This document shows positions 1 to 11,400 of a stretch of DNA of 64,000 bases, one piece after another. The DNA is from Zhongshania aliphaticivorans (GTDB lineage: Bacteria > Pseudomonadota > Gammaproteobacteria > Pseudomonadales > Spongiibacteraceae). The translations under genes and the position numbers were made by a program. Under the pieces are notes generated by a model that saw only the letters and a list, made by a program, of their open reading frames with translations, had not been told where the DNA came from and did not search any database. The DNA lies in contig NZ_CACSIJ010000002.1 of NCBI RefSeq assembly GCF_902705855.1, positions 39,070 through 103,069 on the forward strand, written 5' to 3'. Numbering within the stretch: position 1 is the first letter of the stretch; the number at the start of each line of letters is the position of its first letter.

Positions 1-1318
1 CCGTTAAATTCACCGTCTGGGTGCTCGTATTTTCACCGTCACTCACCGCAACAACAAAACTGTCGCTACCGTTGAAATCTTTTGCCGGTGTATACGTAAA
101 CACTCCGGGCTCATCAGTTAGCACTACTACGCCGTTACCAGCCTGTGTACTGATTGAGTAAGTAAGTTCGTCGTTATTAGGGTCTGTTGCCGTCACCGTT
201 ACCGTTACGGACTCATCTTCTGCGCTTGTCACTGCTTGAGTTGCAGCCAGCTCGGGCGGCAAATTATCACCTAAATTCACCGTGACTTTCTGAGTTATTG
301 TTCCACCTTTGCCGTCACTGATTGTGACAACAAATGAATCACTACCTGTGGCGTCAGCATCATCTGCGGTATATACAAATTTACCGGGAGTATTTGCAAC
401 CGCCACTACCGCACCCTTGCTCGGTAAAGAGGAGATGGTATAAGTTAATGCATCCCCATCTACATCACTTGCACTAACCACGACTTCGAGTGGGTCGCCA
501 TTTGGTGCGTTAACAGTTTGCGAGTTCGCGGCAACAGGGGCGTCGTTTACAGGGCTAACATTAACGGTAACCGTCTTGCTGGTTGTCCCACCTTTACCGT
601 CGGTTACAGAAACTGTAAAGGAATCTTGACCATTGAAATTTAAAGCAGGCGTATAAGTGAATTGCGTTGGATTGTTTGCTACTGGGGTTAGAACACCATT
701 ATTTTGCGTAGTAATACTGTAGCTTAGGCTGTCACCATCAGCGTCAGTGGCATTAACAGTGTAAACAATCGCAGTGTCTTCGGCGGTAGAAATCTGGCTT
801 AAACCACTAATAACTGGGGCGGTATTGTTACCACCATTGTTGCCCCCACCGCCATTATCCCCACCGCCGCTATTATTGCTGCTACTAGAGCTACTATCAC
901 CACTTAATGCAGCACCAACAGCCACAAGACCTACAAGACCAAGACCAACAGTCGCTGGGCCAGAAAGACCGGAACTGGCACCGTATGCACTCGAGCCATA
1001 GCCACTGGAGCTATACCCACCAGACTGATAATTGCGATCCGCCGCCTCAAAGCCAACATTTTGAAGGCTCACTGCGGAATCTGTCATTAATGTATCGTCT
1101 TGAGGAAGCAAATCAGACGTTGATAATTCGGCTAATTGAATACCTTTGGCGTCAATCTCGACGCTTTGGACCTCGTCTAATTCCTTTTTCTCAGCATCCA
1201 GTGGTACTGGCTGCTCAAAAGTCTCAACCAGAGGACTCTGCTCAGGTGACAGCAGAGGATTATCAGACTCAACTTCTTGATTTACCGAAGCTGTTGCCGC
1301 CAAGTTTTGCTTATTCAT
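1..1318 (-). CDS. Large Ig-like repeat surface protein, N-terminal part (runs off the window)
   Basis: The visible 439 codons encode a charged N-terminal region of about 100 residues, a Gly/Ser/Tyr-rich stretch, a short hydrophobic segment (GLGLVGLVAVGAAL), a Ser/Asn/Gly linker, and then tandem Ig/cadherin-like domains of about 90 residues. Each domain repeats motifs such as 'FTYTP..NF.G.DSF.V.VSDG' and begins with 'A.D.DGD.L.Y.I'. There is no Sec signal peptide, as expected for a type I-secreted adhesin. The ATG at 1318 is preceded by GGAG ten bases upstream. The plan (charged head, hydrophobic Gly/Ala segment, acidic or Ser linker, Ig domain) matches the protein at 8413-12903, so both may use the same secretion machinery; that is inference. 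The C-terminus lies outside the window. Confidence 0.85.
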   Translation of the reverse strand, partial: MNKQNLAATASVNQEVESDNPLLSPEQSPLVETFEQPVPLDAEKKELDEVQSVEIDAKGIQLAELSTSDLLPQDDTLMTDSAVSLQNVGFEAADRNYQSGGYSSSGYGSSAYGASSGLSGPATVGLGLVGLVAVGAALSGDSSSSSSNNSGGGDNGGGGNNGGNNTAPVISGLSQISTAEDTAIVYTVNATDADGDSLSYSITTQNNGVLTPVANNPTQFTYTPALNFNGQDSFTVSVTDGKGGTTSKTVTVNVSPVNDAPVAANSQTVNAPNGDPLEVVVSASDVDGDALTYTISSLPSKGAVVAVANTPGKFVYTADDADATGSDSFVVTISDGKGGTITQKVTVNLGDNLPPELAATQAVTSAEDESVTVTVTATDPNNDELTYSISTQAGNGVVVLTDEPGVFTYTPAKDFNGSDSFVVAVSDGENTSTQTVNLT

Positions 1319-1584
1319 AATCTGAAATCTCCAAGTTCCTGCAGGTGGGCTTCTGCCAACATCCGTATGTAATAATTATTTACAAGACAGTTAGTTTACT
1401 TATATACAAGGAATTTGGAAGTCTTGGCGCGCTAGTAAATAGGTAATTACACCTATCTAGGCACTCCAAATGCAAAAAAGACGGAAACAGCACACATTCA
1501 TAGCACTAACAATGTGTTAAGCACCATAAACGCCCAAACCCATCATCAGACGAGTCAAAATCCGTAGAGAAGACCTAGACCTAC

Positions 1585-2226
1585 TTACTTGGCGGCAAAA
1601 ATAGCCTCAGCCTTTACCCAGGCAGGCCTTGCTCGCAAACGATTTAAGTAAGCCTGAATAGCTGGATAAGGCACAAAGGCCTCTCCCTTCACATCGCCTG
1701 CCTGAATGAATAAGGGAGATTCCAACATCATCAACGGAAACGCCACCATAATGTCTGCGCCGGAAAATTCACCGGCAATATAATCGCGCTCGGCAAGAAT
1801 AGTATTCATATACGTAAACACGGTTTTAAACTCACCGTCGCAAAAACCTTTTAAACCCGGTGCGTCGGTCGCGGTCATCACACTAAGCATATTGATAAAA
1901 ATCGGCGTCATTAGCGTGGATTCAGCGGCGTGTATCCAATGCAAATAATCGACATATTCCTCACTATCAGTCGGCGGCCTTAAACGCCCCTCGCCATATA
2001 CATTCAAAATATACTCAACAATAGCGCCAGACTCTGGAATCGTCCGGCCCTTGTCTTCAATCACCGGCGCTTTCCCCATGGGGCTTACATCCCATAATGA
2101 CTGCGGCGAACGAAACGTGTCCGGATTGCGAGTATGAGTCACTAACTCGTATTGCAAACCTAACTCTTCAGCCAACCAAATGCTGCGATCTGAACGTGAC
2201 ATACCGAGATGATGAATTTTAAGCAT
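1585..2226 (-). CDS. Glutathione S-transferase family protein
   Basis: The product is 213 residues, usual for cytosolic GSTs. The N-terminal thioredoxin-like half starts MLKIHHLGMSRSDR and carries the 'GKAPVIED...IPESGAIVEYIL' stretch, where the cis-Pro and the Glu-Ser pair bind glutathione. The C-terminal half is helical. A start 12 bases further upstream is possible, but GGAG lies six bases before the chosen ATG and the protein then begins at the first beta strand. It follows thiG by about 100 bases and is probably transcribed separately. The substrate cannot be deduced. Confidence 0.88.
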   Translation of the reverse strand: MLKIHHLGMSRSDRSIWLAEELGLQYELVTHTRNPDTFRSPQSLWDVSPMGKAPVIEDKGRTIPESGAIVEYILNVYGEGRLRPPTDSEEYVDYLHWIHAAESTLMTPIFINMLSVMTATDAPGLKGFCDGEFKTVFTYMNTILAERDYIAGEFSGADIMVAFPLMMLESPLFIQAGDVKGEAFVPYPAIQAYLNRLRARPAWVKAEAIFAAK

Positions 2227-2327
2227 AAGATGCTCCAATTTTTTTAATTATTAGCCACTATAACTGAGTGCGCTGCTTAGGCCCTATTTACGTGGTCAAT
2301 CTTTTATTAGATTAAACCCTTCGCTAA

Positions 2328-3128
2328 TCACTGCTGATGCCAAAACGGCATGCCCAATGTCGGCGTCGATGGGGACGCGGTTTGGCGCTCCGGCATAGCA
2401 CCAGCTAAAGCAGCTTGACGGCCGGCGTTCACCGCATCGCGGAATGCCCCCGCCATCATCACCGGATTACCCGCCTGAGCGATGGCGGTATTCAATAAAA
2501 TACCGTCGTAACCCAGCTCCAAAGCCTGCACCGCGTGCGACGGCTTACCTATACCGGCATCGACGATTAAGGGCAGCTCCGGAATCCGCTCACGAATAGT
2601 TTGCAAATTATAAGGGTTCATCAAACCCCGCCCAGTGCCAATTGGCGAGCCCCAGGGCATTAACACCTGGCAGCCAACATCGCGCAAACGCTGGCACAAC
2701 ACTAAATCGTCGGTACAATAGGGAAAGACTTTGAAGCCAAGCTTTACCAACTTCTCCGCAGCCTCAACCGTGCCAAATGGATCGGGCTGAAGATTGTAAT
2801 CATCACCAACCACCTCCAACTTCAACCAATCGGTTTCAAACAGCTCTCGCGACATTTGCCCAAGCGTGACAGCTTCTTTCACACTATGGCAACCCGCAGT
2901 ATTGGGCAGCAGTGTTTTATTCATCTCTTTTAACTGCCGCCAAAAACTTTCGCCGCCACCCTGCTCAGGCGACTGCCGACGCAAAGACACCGTGACAATC
3001 TCGGCACCAGACGCCGTAATCGCTTCGCGCATAATTGCCGGCGACGGATACAGCGCACTGCCGATCAATAAGCGGCTTTGGAAGGTTTGGCCGTAGAGGG
3101 TCCATTTGTCTGATTCAGATGTTGTCAT
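2328..3128 (-). CDS. thiG: Thiazole synthase ThiG
   Basis: ThiG forms the thiazole phosphate ring of thiamine from deoxyxylulose 5-phosphate, dehydroglycine and the thiocarboxylate of ThiS. The 266-residue protein has the expected TIM-barrel features: [11 protein letters not shown] near the start, the catalytic lysine region '[10 protein letters not shown]', '[12 protein letters not shown]', and the phosphate-binding '[11 protein letters not shown]...[12 protein letters not shown]'. It is the last gene of the thiC-thiO-thiS-thiG set and lies about 100 bases after thiS, with a heptamer-repeat array between them. The dehydroglycine is presumably supplied by the neighbouring ThiO rather than ThiH. 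Confidence 0.97.
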   Translation of the reverse strand: MTTSESDKWTLYGQTFQSRLLIGSALYPSPAIMREAITASGAEIVTVSLRRQSPEQGGGESFWRQLKEMNKTLLPNTAGCHSVKEAVTLGQMSRELFETDWLKLEVVGDDYNLQPDPFGTVEAAEKLVKLGFKVFPYCTDDLVLCQRLRDVGCQVLMPWGSPIGTGRGLMNPYNLQTIRERIPELPLIVDAGIGKPSHAVQALELGYDGILLNTAIAQAGNPVMMAGAFRDAVNAGRQAALAGAMPERQTASPSTPTLGMPFWHQQ

Positions 3129-3149
3129 TTTATCGCTCAGTAATAGTTT

Positions 3150-3220
3150 AGTCGGACGTCAGGCGTCGGACGTACAGGCACGCGTATCGCCAGACATCAG
3201 ACACCCGACGTCAGACTAAA
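3150..3220. repeat. Heptamer-repeat inverted pair between thiS and thiG
   Basis: On the plus strand the left arm reads as consecutive 7-bp units, GTCGGAC, GTCAGGC, GTCGGAC, GTACAGG. The right arm (about 3199-3220) is the same kind of array in the opposite orientation (GTCTGAC, GTCGGGT, GTCTGAT, GTCTGGC on the minus strand). The two arms could fold as an imperfect hairpin in the thiS-thiG mRNA. Related arrays occur at 3463-3535 and 4695-4807. Confidence 0.75.
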
Positions 3221-3226
3221 AAGCCC

Positions 3227-3442
3227 TCACCCACCTTGCACGGGCGCTAACACATCCACTTTATCGCCATCTTCCAAGCAATAATGTTCATACTGCGAAC
3301 GCGGAACAAAATCCTCGTTAACGGCAATTGCCACCTTCTCGGCGTCAAAGCCCCAGACCGTTAATAACCGGGCTAGGGGCTGATCTGAAGCGCAGTCTTT
3401 GCTTTCATTATTGACACTAACGGTAATTATTAATCCGGTCAT
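3227..3442 (-). CDS. thiS: Sulfur carrier protein ThiS
   Basis: A ubiquitin-fold sulfur carrier of 71 residues that ends in the required Gly-Gly (…DVLAPVQGG). The C-terminus is adenylated and converted to a thiocarboxylate for ThiG. The family features 'AVNEDFVPRSQYEHYCLEDGDKVDVLAPVQGG' segments are present. The start is uncertain: ATG at 3442 gives the usual length, and in-frame ATG at 3457 or TTG at 3460 would add five or six residues. No thiF-like adenylyltransferase gene is in the window. Heptamer arrays flank both ends of the gene. Confidence 0.95.
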   Translation of the reverse strand: MTGLIITVSVNNESKDCASDQPLARLLTVWGFDAEKVAIAVNEDFVPRSQYEHYCLEDGDKVDVLAPVQGG

Positions 3443-3462
3443 GTTTGTACTCTGCATCAATG

Positions 3463-3535
3463 GTCGGACGTCGGAAGACAGACGCCTGACGTAAAATCAT
3501 TCCTAACGTCCGACATCAGACTTCCGACATCGGGC
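3463..3535. repeat. Heptamer-repeat inverted pair between thiO and thiS
   Basis: Arrays of 7-bp units related to GTCGGAC and GTCTGAT lie in opposite orientations around a short spacer (about 3492-3502). On the minus strand the upstream arm reads GTCGGAA, GTCTGAT, GTCGGAC. They fill most of the thiO-thiS junction just upstream of the thiS start. Confidence 0.72.
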
Positions 3536-3561
3536 GTATCGTATCCCCTAATTTTTTGCTG

Positions 3562-3640
3562 AACGCTTGATGGGAGACGGTAAGCGCAGAACCGCAGATG
3601 CCTGCTGTCTTTGCCTCTCCCGTCTCCCGTCAAGCATCTT
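3562..3640. repeat. Palindromic REP-like element at the thiO stop codon
   Basis: Imperfect inverted repeat with arms of about 16-20 bp built on GCTTGACGGGAGACGGGAG, enclosing an unrelated centre. The TGA stop codon of thiO is part of the outer end of the element. A second copy with nearly the same arms but a different centre lies at 26453-26541, also against the stop codon of a minus-strand gene (glyA). It may act as a 3' mRNA stabiliser or transcription end. Confidence 0.75.
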
Positions 3641-4694
3641 GCAGCCCTACGCCCGACTCTCCCATCATCGCCAAGGCGGACTCGACTACATGAGGGCTTA
3701 ATAAATAACCGTGCCGGTAGAGTCCATTCACCACTAACAAACCCTCCTCGCAGTGAATTATCGGTAGGTTATCGGGCATCGCGGGGCGGCAGTGGGCGTA
3801 GGCGTGTAGCAATGTCGCTTCGGCGAAGCCGCTGTGTACGCTGTACAGGGCTGACATTAATTCTAGGCTTGAGCGCACCGTCACAGGTTTCATTGATTCG
3901 CTTTCAATCTCGGTTGCGCCAATCACATAGCGATTTCCTGAGCGCGGCGAAATATATAATTTATAGCGTGGATGCATGAGCCGCACCGGCCGCCTTAAAT
4001 TCACTTCTGGCGCGTGTACCCATAACACTTCACCGCGAACACCGCGCAAATTTGCTAACTGATTTTTAGCGCCCATGCCGCGACTGTCGATAGCCCAATC
4101 AAATTCATAGGCCTGATTTTCTAAAACTATTTTCCCTGCCTCTACGCACTGAACATTGCTGTATTCATGCCACACGCCACCGAGCTGGGTAATCGCCGTT
4201 TCTAATGTAGCCAGTAACGCACCGTTATCGAGATACCCCTCCTCCGCCAAAAACAAACCACCGCGATAACGTTCCGCCAGCTCAGGTTCCAACTCGGCTA
4301 AACGCCGCTGATCAATACGCTCAATATTGTGTTCGCAATCCGCCACCTTGCTGCGTAACTGTTGCTCAAAATGATTTAAGCTAGATTTATCCAATTCATG
4401 CGCCACCACCACACTACCCTCGGCGGCAAAATCAATATGCTCGCCAGTCAGCGCCTTTAGCGCTGCCAACTCCTGCGGCCACCAGCTTAAAGCCATGCGC
4501 CCCCAATCAAACACACAACGCTCGGCGCTAACCACTTCGCTGTATGGTGCCAGCATAGACGCCGCTACCTTAGCCGCGCTGCACTCCCCCGCGCGGCTGC
4601 CGCGATCAAATAAACTAACGCGGTGACCTTGGTGCAATAGCTTCCACGCCAGAAGACGACCGAGAAGACCTGCGCCGGCGATACCAATGCTTTG

Positions 4695-6736
<2,042 letters not shown>

Positions 6737-6821
6737 TTAGACGATAGCGTTGAAATAAGGCCAGAGGAGATGAACGAGATCGGCTCTCAATTTACAAAAA
6801 CGCAGGAGAGCTCCCGCTGAG

Positions 6822-6920
6822 AAGATCTTGTTTCCTACGCTGGCATTATCCAGATCAGGTAATACGGGATTCGAAAACGATCTCAGCCACATTGCACAAT
6901 TATTTGCGCGGGCACCCCGA
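6822..6920 (-). promoter_or_regulatory. TPP riboswitch (THI element) controlling thiC
   Basis: Read on the minus strand, the element starts GGGGTGCC at 6918 and contains the conserved GGCTGAGA core, then ACCTGATCTGGATAATGCC and CAGCGTAGGAAA, in the order of known TPP aptamers. It lies between the presumed promoter and the thiC ribosome-binding site. Downstream of the aptamer is a GGAGCTCTCC palindrome that could take part in the switching fold. No strong U-run terminator was seen, so control may be translational. Confidence 0.96.
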
Positions 6921-7002
6921 CAAGAGCAGTTAGTGTACGGTTAACAATATCGCTAAGCAAGAAGGGAAATGAAGACGACTAACTCTTGCTGCCGTACCTC
7001 CA

Positions 7003-7040
7003 ATAAAAAAGGCGCCTCTAATACAAAGAAGCGCCTTCCT
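7003..7040 (-). terminator. Rho-independent terminator after the DUF6447 gene
   Basis: On the minus strand AAGGCGC and GCGCCTT pair around a loop of about 14 bases and are followed directly by TTTTTTATT. It lies 33 bases past the stop of the gene at 7073-7276 and separates the secretion block from the thiamine operon. Confidence 0.85.
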
Positions 7041-7072
7041 ACTACCACCTTCGCTCGGTGGTACTAAAATGC

Positions 7073-7276
7073 TTACTGATTAACTTTTGGTAGCGCTTCA
7101 GCAAGGGCACGTGCGTATGCGTTACGAGCAGTTTGCAGTACTGCCAAGTCTTGTTGTGCAGAGGCGATTTTTTGGTCTGCTACGCGAATATTCATTAATT
7201 GGCTTTTTGCTTCGTTGGTTAGTGAAGCTAAGTCGTATTCTTTACCGTCGATGGTGATTTTTTGAGCGTCAGTCAT
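7073..7276 (-). CDS. Small DUF6447-like protein
   Basis: A 67-residue soluble protein that begins 'ITIDGKEYDLASLTNEAKSQL' and continues as an amphipathic helix ending 'TARNAYARALAEALPK'. This pattern matches the small DUF6447 family as I recall it; its function is unknown. An AAGGA lies about 12 bases before the ATG. It sits downstream of the large secreted protein and another unknown gene and is followed by a clear terminator, so it may be the last gene of that group. The link to secretion is by position only. Confidence 0.75.
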   Translation of the reverse strand: MTDAQKITIDGKEYDLASLTNEAKSQLMNIRVADQKIASAQQDLAVLQTARNAYARALAEALPKVNQ

Positions 7277-7495
7277 TGAACTACTGTCCTTGCATGAAGA
7301 ATTGAATTTTGTTGCTTATGCAAAACCATCAATCGCCGCTTATACGCGGTTTTAGGCTTAAACATATTAGCGATTAAACAGATTAGAAGACGCTACCATA
7401 CTATGCCGCGCCCAATAAAAGCAGTGCGTAATTTAACAGCTTTTAGGCCATGCCTCAATGTGCATGGCTACAGGCTTTGGAAGGCGTAATGGCTA

Positions 7496-8131
7496 TTAGG
7501 TCTGGCCGGTCATTTGGGCGTATAGGGTGTTACGGTATTCCCGAATTCTTTGTTGGGTTGCCAAAGCGTCGGCAGCATCTTCTGCTTCGCGCTGACTTCT
7601 AAGCTCGATGGCTTGTAGCTGGCCGACGGCACCGCTGCGTATATTTGCCTCTACGGTGTCACTGCGTAGTTCTGTGCGACGCCACAGCGCAACACGCTGC
7701 TCGTCTGCGTACTGGCTAACCGCTCGACCCAAATCGCTAGGAGTTTTAATTTGCATGCGGCCATCTGGATCGGTGCTTGCTCCGAGTTGCATTTGGGCTT
7801 TGCCATAGCTGATCCTTAGGTCAGCTGCTGCGTAATGGAATTCCTTATCGGTTGCCGCCAGCATCTCTAATTTTGCGTTCAAGGAATTAGAGAGAGGAGG
7901 CTCTTGCTCCAAGGCGTCTATTGTCGACAGTCGCTGCTGGTTCAATAGCTGTAATTTTTCACTATAGACGTTGGCCAGCTCTACACCAGAAGAAGTATTG
8001 TTACCTCCCTGAGGGTTCAGGGCTTGGAGTTTTTCTGCAAAAAAATCAGCAAAAGGATTAGTCGCCTCCTTTGTTTGCGAGCGGGCCACAGAAATGGGCG
8101 TGGATGCGGAGCTTTCGTAGTTGACTATCAT
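7496..8131 (-). CDS. Hypothetical protein next to the secreted adhesin
   Basis: A 211-residue, mostly helical, hydrophilic protein with no signal peptide or membrane segment; I do not recognise the family. Near the N-terminus a short motif occurs twice (FFAEKLQALNPQ and VYSEKLQLLNQQ, about 28 residues apart), suggesting an internal duplication or two binding helices. The C-terminal half is rich in Arg, Glu and Ala and may form a coiled coil. It lies between the 1496-residue secreted protein and the DUF6447 gene, with a terminator upstream at 8341-8367, so it probably has its own promoter. Confidence 0.7.
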   Translation of the reverse strand: MIVNYESSASTPISVARSQTKEATNPFADFFAEKLQALNPQGGNNTSSGVELANVYSEKLQLLNQQRLSTIDALEQEPPLSNSLNAKLEMLAATDKEFHYAAADLRISYGKAQMQLGASTDPDGRMQIKTPSDLGRAVSQYADEQRVALWRRTELRSDTVEANIRSGAVGQLQAIELRSQREAEDAADALATQQRIREYRNTLYAQMTGQT

Positions 8132-8340
8132 TTCGAACCTATCAATTTATCTGTTGTTTACGAGGCGCATTTGCTAAAAACCTAACTAAACAGCTTCTTA
8201 GTTACTCAATAGGAAGCAAATCTTGTGCCTTCAGCCCACACTAAAAATTCAAAATAAAAATCAATCACTTATAAACTTACAAGTAAACAACCCACTGAGT
8301 TTGCTTCGGTAATCCGGCAAGGGTTTGCCGCTAAATAGGC

Positions 8341-8367
8341 AAAAAAAAACCCAGCCGAAGCTGGGTT
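8341..8367 (-). terminator. Rho-independent terminator of the secreted protein gene
   Basis: On the minus strand AACCCAGC and GCTGGGTT form an 8-bp stem closed by a TTCG tetraloop, with a long T-run overlapping the 3' arm. It lies 45 bases after the stop at 8413 and should end the adhesin transcript before the 7496 gene. Confidence 0.95.
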
Positions 8368-8412
8368 GTATTCTTAAGGGCTGCCTAAGCAACCCTATTT
8401 GAAAAAGACTTA

Positions 8413-11400
8413 TTAGCCGATTTCAACAAGACCTGCAGTACCTGCACCAAGTGCCTCAACACCGTTGTACAAACCTACCAGCTCAACAACTGTATCTGCA
8501 GCACCATCTTGGAAGACAAAAGTACTGTCTTCAGCGCCAAGACCGTTCCCATTTGCATCGTATTGGAAGGCAACGGTCTCATTAGTGCTATTCAAGTTAG
8601 CAGCTAAGTAAGACAAGGCGTCAGTCAAGCTAATTTGACCCGCACCTGTACCAACAACTACAGCAGAGAACGCATTAGTATCATTCGTATCGAAAGTTAC
8701 TAGTCCGTTAACATCAATAGTATGAGACTGAACTGCGCCAGCATTAGTACCATTGACGTTAGCAGCAGCAGCACTAATCAGTGTAGATGACAGATCCAAC
8801 ACATCACCACCAAGAGTACCGGAGCCAGCAAGAGTACCTAACGCAGATGCGAAATCAGCATTAAAACCGACCACAACATCCCATGCAGAAGCGGTAGATT
8901 CACCATCAGCAATAATTACTGTATCAATTCTCTCGAATCCAGCAGCTTCAGCAGCAACATCTTGCATAACGTATTTATCAGCACCTGCACCACCAGTGAA
9001 GATATCGTTATCGATACTACCAACTGCCGCATCGTTGCCTGCGCCACCGTTGAATACCAAACCATCACCCGCCGCGGAGCCAGTCCAGATTACAACGTCG
9101 TTACCAGCGCCACCGTTGACAGTGATTACGCCAGCAGTAGCACCAGGTAAACTAGTACTATTTAGTGTAGTGCCAACACCATCCAAGATGAATAGGTTTG
9201 CGTTTGCATCACCAGTTAGAGTAGCTGGACCTGCACTTGCTGCAACAGTCGCCAAACTACCATCTAGTACCGCGCTGTTATCTAGAAGCGTTGCACCAGT
9301 CCAGCTTACAGTTAGATCAGAGCCATTACCAACTGCCAACATTTGATCTACAAAAGCACCACCAACACCATCGGTATCGATAAGTACTTGCGCAAAACCA
9401 TTGTTGATAGAAACAGTGTTTGTCGCTAGCGTGGCGTCTATACCAGTTCCTAGGTTGTCAGTAACGGTGTTAAATCCAGAGCCAACATCAAAGATATCGT
9501 TACCATCTTTAGCCGTTAAGGTGTCATCACCCGCGCCTGAAGTAATAACGTTATCACCACGGTCACCCATTACAATATCCCAGCCAGAGCCAGTAGTAAT
9601 GGTGTCATCTTGCGCAGTACCGGTAATTGTGTTCATACCATTGCCAGCTGTAATAACCACGTCTTTACCGGCAGAACCCAACGCAGAGAACACGTTATCA
9701 CCAGCACCCAATGCTACTGTTGCATTATCGCCTAGCGAAATAACCTGTGCAGTAAGATCACCGCCCACATTTGTGCTGTCAAAGTTGCTTAAAGAATTGT
9801 TTAGAGGCGAACCAGATACAGTGCCCAATACAACATCATCAGCAGCAGCCACAGTCAATGAAGCCATGTTCTTAGCGAAGATATTATTGATAGTTGTTAC
9901 AGCATTAGCCGCACCAGCTGTCACATCTTCATCAGTGATGTTGATGTCCATGCTAGTAACGCCGTGTGCAGTTAACTGACCCACGTTGTAGGCAGTTGCA
10001 CCGTAAATGACATCATCAAGTGCTGAATTAATATTAACAGTCAAAGGACCGGCTGTATTATTGGCAAGGGTAACACCGTTAAAGTTCGCTACTGTAGGTT
10101 CGTCAGAAATAACAGTTTTGTACGCTGCATCACCAGCTGCAGTTGAGCCTATGCCACTCCATGTTGGATCAGCAGTAACTGCTGCAGCTTCGGCTAGAAC
10201 GCGATTTGCTGCAGTGTTGTCATCATCTGTATCAAGATCAGCAGAGAAATTCAACACACTCAACGAGGTATCATTTAAGGTAATGATATCTGTAGTGGCC
10301 ACACCTGGAACACCAAGACCAAACGGCTCTGCAGTCACTGGTGAATTATCTACGCTACCATCAGCCGCGATATCTGCCAAGATCACTAGATTATCAACAT
10401 CAGCATTCGCCATACCAAGTGTTACGTTCTGGTTAGCAATAATGTGCAGGTTTTCGATATTAGTTAATGCTAGGTTACCGTCTTGGCTAAATGCAGCACG
10501 AACTGTGTCATTACCGCCAGCGTCGCTAATGCTATCTGCTGCAGTAAACTGATCAATTGCATTAAAGGTCAACAGGTCGTCGCCAGTACCCAAACGGATG
10601 TCTTGATTAGCCGTACCTACAGACAAGCGCAAATCACTTGCTTGAGCAGACGCGTCAATTACTGAACTGATCAAATTGCCCGCAACTGTGAACTCATCAC
10701 CAGCTTCACCGCCTGACAAGGTTAAGGTGCCAGTGTGCTCGCTAACTTTACCCAATGTCACGGTGTTAGTTTCAACGTCGTTATCAATGATAGTTACGTT
10801 TTCTACTTTGCCATCATTTTTGATGGTGTCGCCGTTAGCGTTATCGCCATCAATATTTAAGGTGAAGTTGAAAACATTGTTGCCGCGCGCGTCTGGGTTT
10901 GGAATGTTAAGGTCATCTTCAAGAGTAATCGCAACTGTGTCGCTAGCCCCTGAAGCATCCTTTAACAATACGTTAACTGTTGGGGCAGCAGCACCGGAAA
11001 TACCGTGATTTAATTGTAAGCCGCCGCTTTCGGCCAAGGTCGCACCCAAGTCAAACAGGTTAAATACTGCTCCGGCACCTTGTTCGCCACGCATTAACAC
11101 AGAAGTCAGAGAGCTATCAAAGGCATCAAAATCCACGGTTTGCGCGGCGCCAGCTTGCTGGCGAAGCTCAAGACCCTGAACATTGCTGATTGCAGCCGCC
11201 TCACCTTGTACATTTGCCGCAATATTGCTAGTGGTTACGATTTTGTTGCTACCAGCGCCACCATCAATTAAATCGCGAACAGTTGTTGTACCTGTAGTTG
11301 TTGCCGCAATAGCTGCAGTGGTGTAGAACGCATCGTCACCTGAACCACCCTTAACATCCGTGTGAACTCTCGCACCCGAATTTTGTGGATCGTTAAAGCC

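Noticed and set aside
774-1320. Plus-strand frames opposite the N-terminus of the partial Ig-repeat protein
   Set aside because: Low-complexity translations (Pro/Leu or Gln/His runs) of the complement of a repetitive gene.
8753-10552. Long plus-strand open frames rich in Ser, Pro, Val and Thr within the adhesin gene
   Set aside because: They are complements of the repetitive minus-strand protein; no ribosome sites or family patterns.
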